6,816 nt of DNA from Sulfurimonas sp. (GTDB taxonomy: Bacteria > Campylobacterota > Campylobacteria > Campylobacterales > Sulfurimonadaceae): assembly GCA_021157485.1 (NCBI GenBank), contig JAGGWO010000153.1, positions 1 to 6,816 on the forward strand, written 5' to 3'. The position numbers and the translations under genes were made by a program. Shown here piece by piece: positions 5,754 to 6,816 of this stretch (the stretch's first letter is position 1; each line of letters starts with the position of its first letter). The notes under the pieces were generated by a model that did not search any database, was not told the DNA's origin, and saw only the letters and a program-made list of their open reading frames with translations.

Positions 5754-6273
5754 AAAAATATTGCTTGGTCTGTTTGGACTTTTAATTGTTGGTGCTGGAG
5801 CACTATTTATGCTTAATGGTAAGGATAATTATGATGCAACCAAATATAGTGCAACAGTAACGGATGGTTTGAATGTTGGTTCTGAAATTACATTTTCACT
5901 ACCAGATCAATTTGATAAAAAACATACTATTAATGATAGTACTGAAATTTTAATCTTGTCGTTTGCAAAAGCAAGTGGACATTTGGTAAAAGAATTTTTA
6001 TCAAATCAGCCAAAAGATTATCTTTCAAAAAGAGAAGCTTTTTTTGTTGCAGATATTAGTCCAATGCCAACTGTAATAAGAAATACTTTTGCTCTACCTG
6101 ATTTGAAAAAAAGTTCATTTTCTGTACTGTTAATTTATGATAAAGCAATAGCATCTCAGATAAAAAATGATGCTCAAGCGGACAAGATTGCAATTGTTAC
6201 ATTAAAAAATAAAAAAGTAATTAATACTATATATATTCAGACAAAAGAAGAACTAAACGCCGCGTTAAACTAA
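5746..6273 (+). CDS. Exported or membrane-anchored protein with cysteine-free thioredoxin-like pattern, function unknown
   Basis: This 175-residue protein begins with a lysine-tipped hydrophobic segment (residues 1-24, MFKKILLGLFGLLIVGAG...), either a signal peptide without an obvious cleavage site or an N-terminal membrane anchor. The rest should face the periplasm. From about residue 44 the pattern resembles a redoxin fold: VGSEITFSLPDQF, an ILILSFAK strand, a helix, a FFVADIS strand, SFSVLLIYD and a last strand KVINTIYI. There is no cysteine anywhere, and FAKASG stands where a CxxC would be expected, so a thiol redox role is excluded. If the fold is right, the domain is structural or binding. 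The start is supported by AAGGA 5 nt upstream. The gene may be coupled to the small membrane peptide that overlaps it. Confidence 0.85.
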   Translation: MFKKILLGLFGLLIVGAGALFMLNGKDNYDATKYSATVTDGLNVGSEITFSLPDQFDKKHTINDSTEILILSFAKASGHLVKEFLSNQPKDYLSKREAFFVADISPMPTVIRNTFALPDLKKSSFSVLLIYDKAIASQIKNDAQADKIAIVTLKNKKVINTIYIQTKEELNAALN

Positions 6274-6299
6274 GATTTACACAAGGAAATCTCTTTTTT
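6273..6299 (+). terminator. Weak intrinsic terminator after the 175-residue gene
   Basis: AGATTT (6273-6278, starting on the last base of the stop codon) pairs with AAATCT (6287-6292) around an 8-nt loop, followed by C and six T (6294-6299). The stem has only one G-C pair, so it is weak, but the position and T run are as expected on the plus strand. Nothing comparable serves the converging minus-strand gene. Confidence 0.5.
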
Positions 6300-6357
6300 A
6301 TTATACTGTTGTTCCATTAGGAATGGCAGCTGGTTTCTTTGTAAGAAAATAGAGAGC

Positions 6358-6816
6358 TTAGTCCGGTGCATAGCCTGATTTTTCTAGCTCTTGGAGTATT
6401 CTTAACTCTTTACAACCCAAATAGTTATTTGCTTCACAGGCTAAGTCGAACTTCTCTTTAGCTAATTTATAATTAGGTTTTACTTCTCTTGAATCCCTAT
6501 ATAGTCGCCCAAGATATATACATGACTCAGAATAACCACCGTCACAAGCTTTGTCATAAAACTTTATAGCTATATCTCTTAGTGCTTTATTGTCACTTTT
6601 TGAGTAAGTTACAGCTACATTGTGACAGGCAAATGCATCTCCACCTCCACAAGCTTTTGAATAAAGTTTAAAAGCTTTTTTCATATCTTGTTTTACAAGC
6701 TTATCCTCTTCATATATAATGGCTAAATGAGAACAGCTAACATACTGGTTTCTCTCACAAGCTATGGTATAAAACTCTAAATCTTCAACAGTGTAAGCAT
6801 GAGAAAAACTAATAAA
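6358..6816 (-). CDS. Hcp-like secreted cysteine-rich Sel1-repeat protein (start beyond the window)
   Basis: The frame stays open from the TAA at 6360-6358 to the window edge, giving 152 residues. The internal Met at 6684 is not the start, because the repeat pattern continues upstream of it. Four Sel1-like repeats of 35-36 residues are visible, each with a C-x7-C pair at fragment positions 20/28, 56/64, 91/99 and 127/135 (for example ACGGGDAFAC and ACDGGYSESC). This spacing is the disulfide-bridged signature of Helicobacter cysteine-rich proteins (HcpA family). The first visible residues, FISFSHAY, look like the end of a signal peptide with cleavage near Ala7, so only a few codons are probably missing. 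The product should be periplasmic or secreted and act in protein binding. Beta-lactamase annotations of such proteins should be treated with caution. It converges on the 175-residue gene. Confidence 0.9.
   Translation of the reverse strand, partial: FISFSHAYTVEDLEFYTIACERNQYVSCSHLAIIYEEDKLVKQDMKKAFKLYSKACGGGDAFACHNVAVTYSKSDNKALRDIAIKFYDKACDGGYSESCIYLGRLYRDSREVKPNYKLAKEKFDLACEANNYLGCKELRILQELEKSGYAPD

Noticed and set aside
6358..6684. Sel1-repeat gene starting at the internal ATG at 6684
   Set aside because: The same frame is open to the window edge with further C-x7-C repeats and an apparent signal peptide end, so 6684 is an internal methionine.

Overview
The window is AT-rich, densely packed bacterial chromosome. 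Its gene content points to Campylobacterota (a Sulfurimonas- or Arcobacter-like organism is my best guess). The pointers are strong A/T codon bias, promoters that look like an extended -10 box without a recognisable -35 box, a secreted Sel1-repeat protein with C-x7-C pairs of the Helicobacter/Campylobacter Hcp type, and short intergenic gaps. The taxon is inferred from these features, not from a marker gene.

Left third (1-2510, minus strand): three tightly linked genes read leftward. They are a 437-residue protein of unknown function, a 362-residue cytoplasmic HtrA-like serine protease carrying a zinc ribbon and a C-terminal YbjN/type III chaperone-like region, and the first 26 codons of a third gene that leaves the window. 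The first stop codon abuts the next start codon, so these are very probably co-translated. This is the most unusual part of the window.

Divergent intergenic region (2511-2803, 293 bp): it holds candidate promoters for both directions, a 12-bp interrupted inverted repeat around the leftward -10 box, and two further hairpins of unknown role.

Centre (2804-5548, plus strand): a compact operon of glutaminase (glsA), an RlmI-family SAM-dependent rRNA methyltransferase, and a short protein that matches only the second RecA-like domain of DEAD-box RNA helicases and has degenerate catalytic motifs. The gaps are 10 and 5 bp. The last two genes suggest an rRNA/ribosome theme, while glsA supplies glutamate and ammonia.

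Right part (5549-6816): a probable 35-residue single-pass membrane peptide overlaps the start of a 175-residue exported or membrane-anchored protein with a cysteine-free thioredoxin-like look. A weak intrinsic terminator follows. Then, convergent on the minus strand, comes the 3' part of a secreted Hcp-like Sel1-repeat protein whose start lies just beyond the window. I saw no tRNA, rRNA, CRISPR array, insertion sequence or phage gene.
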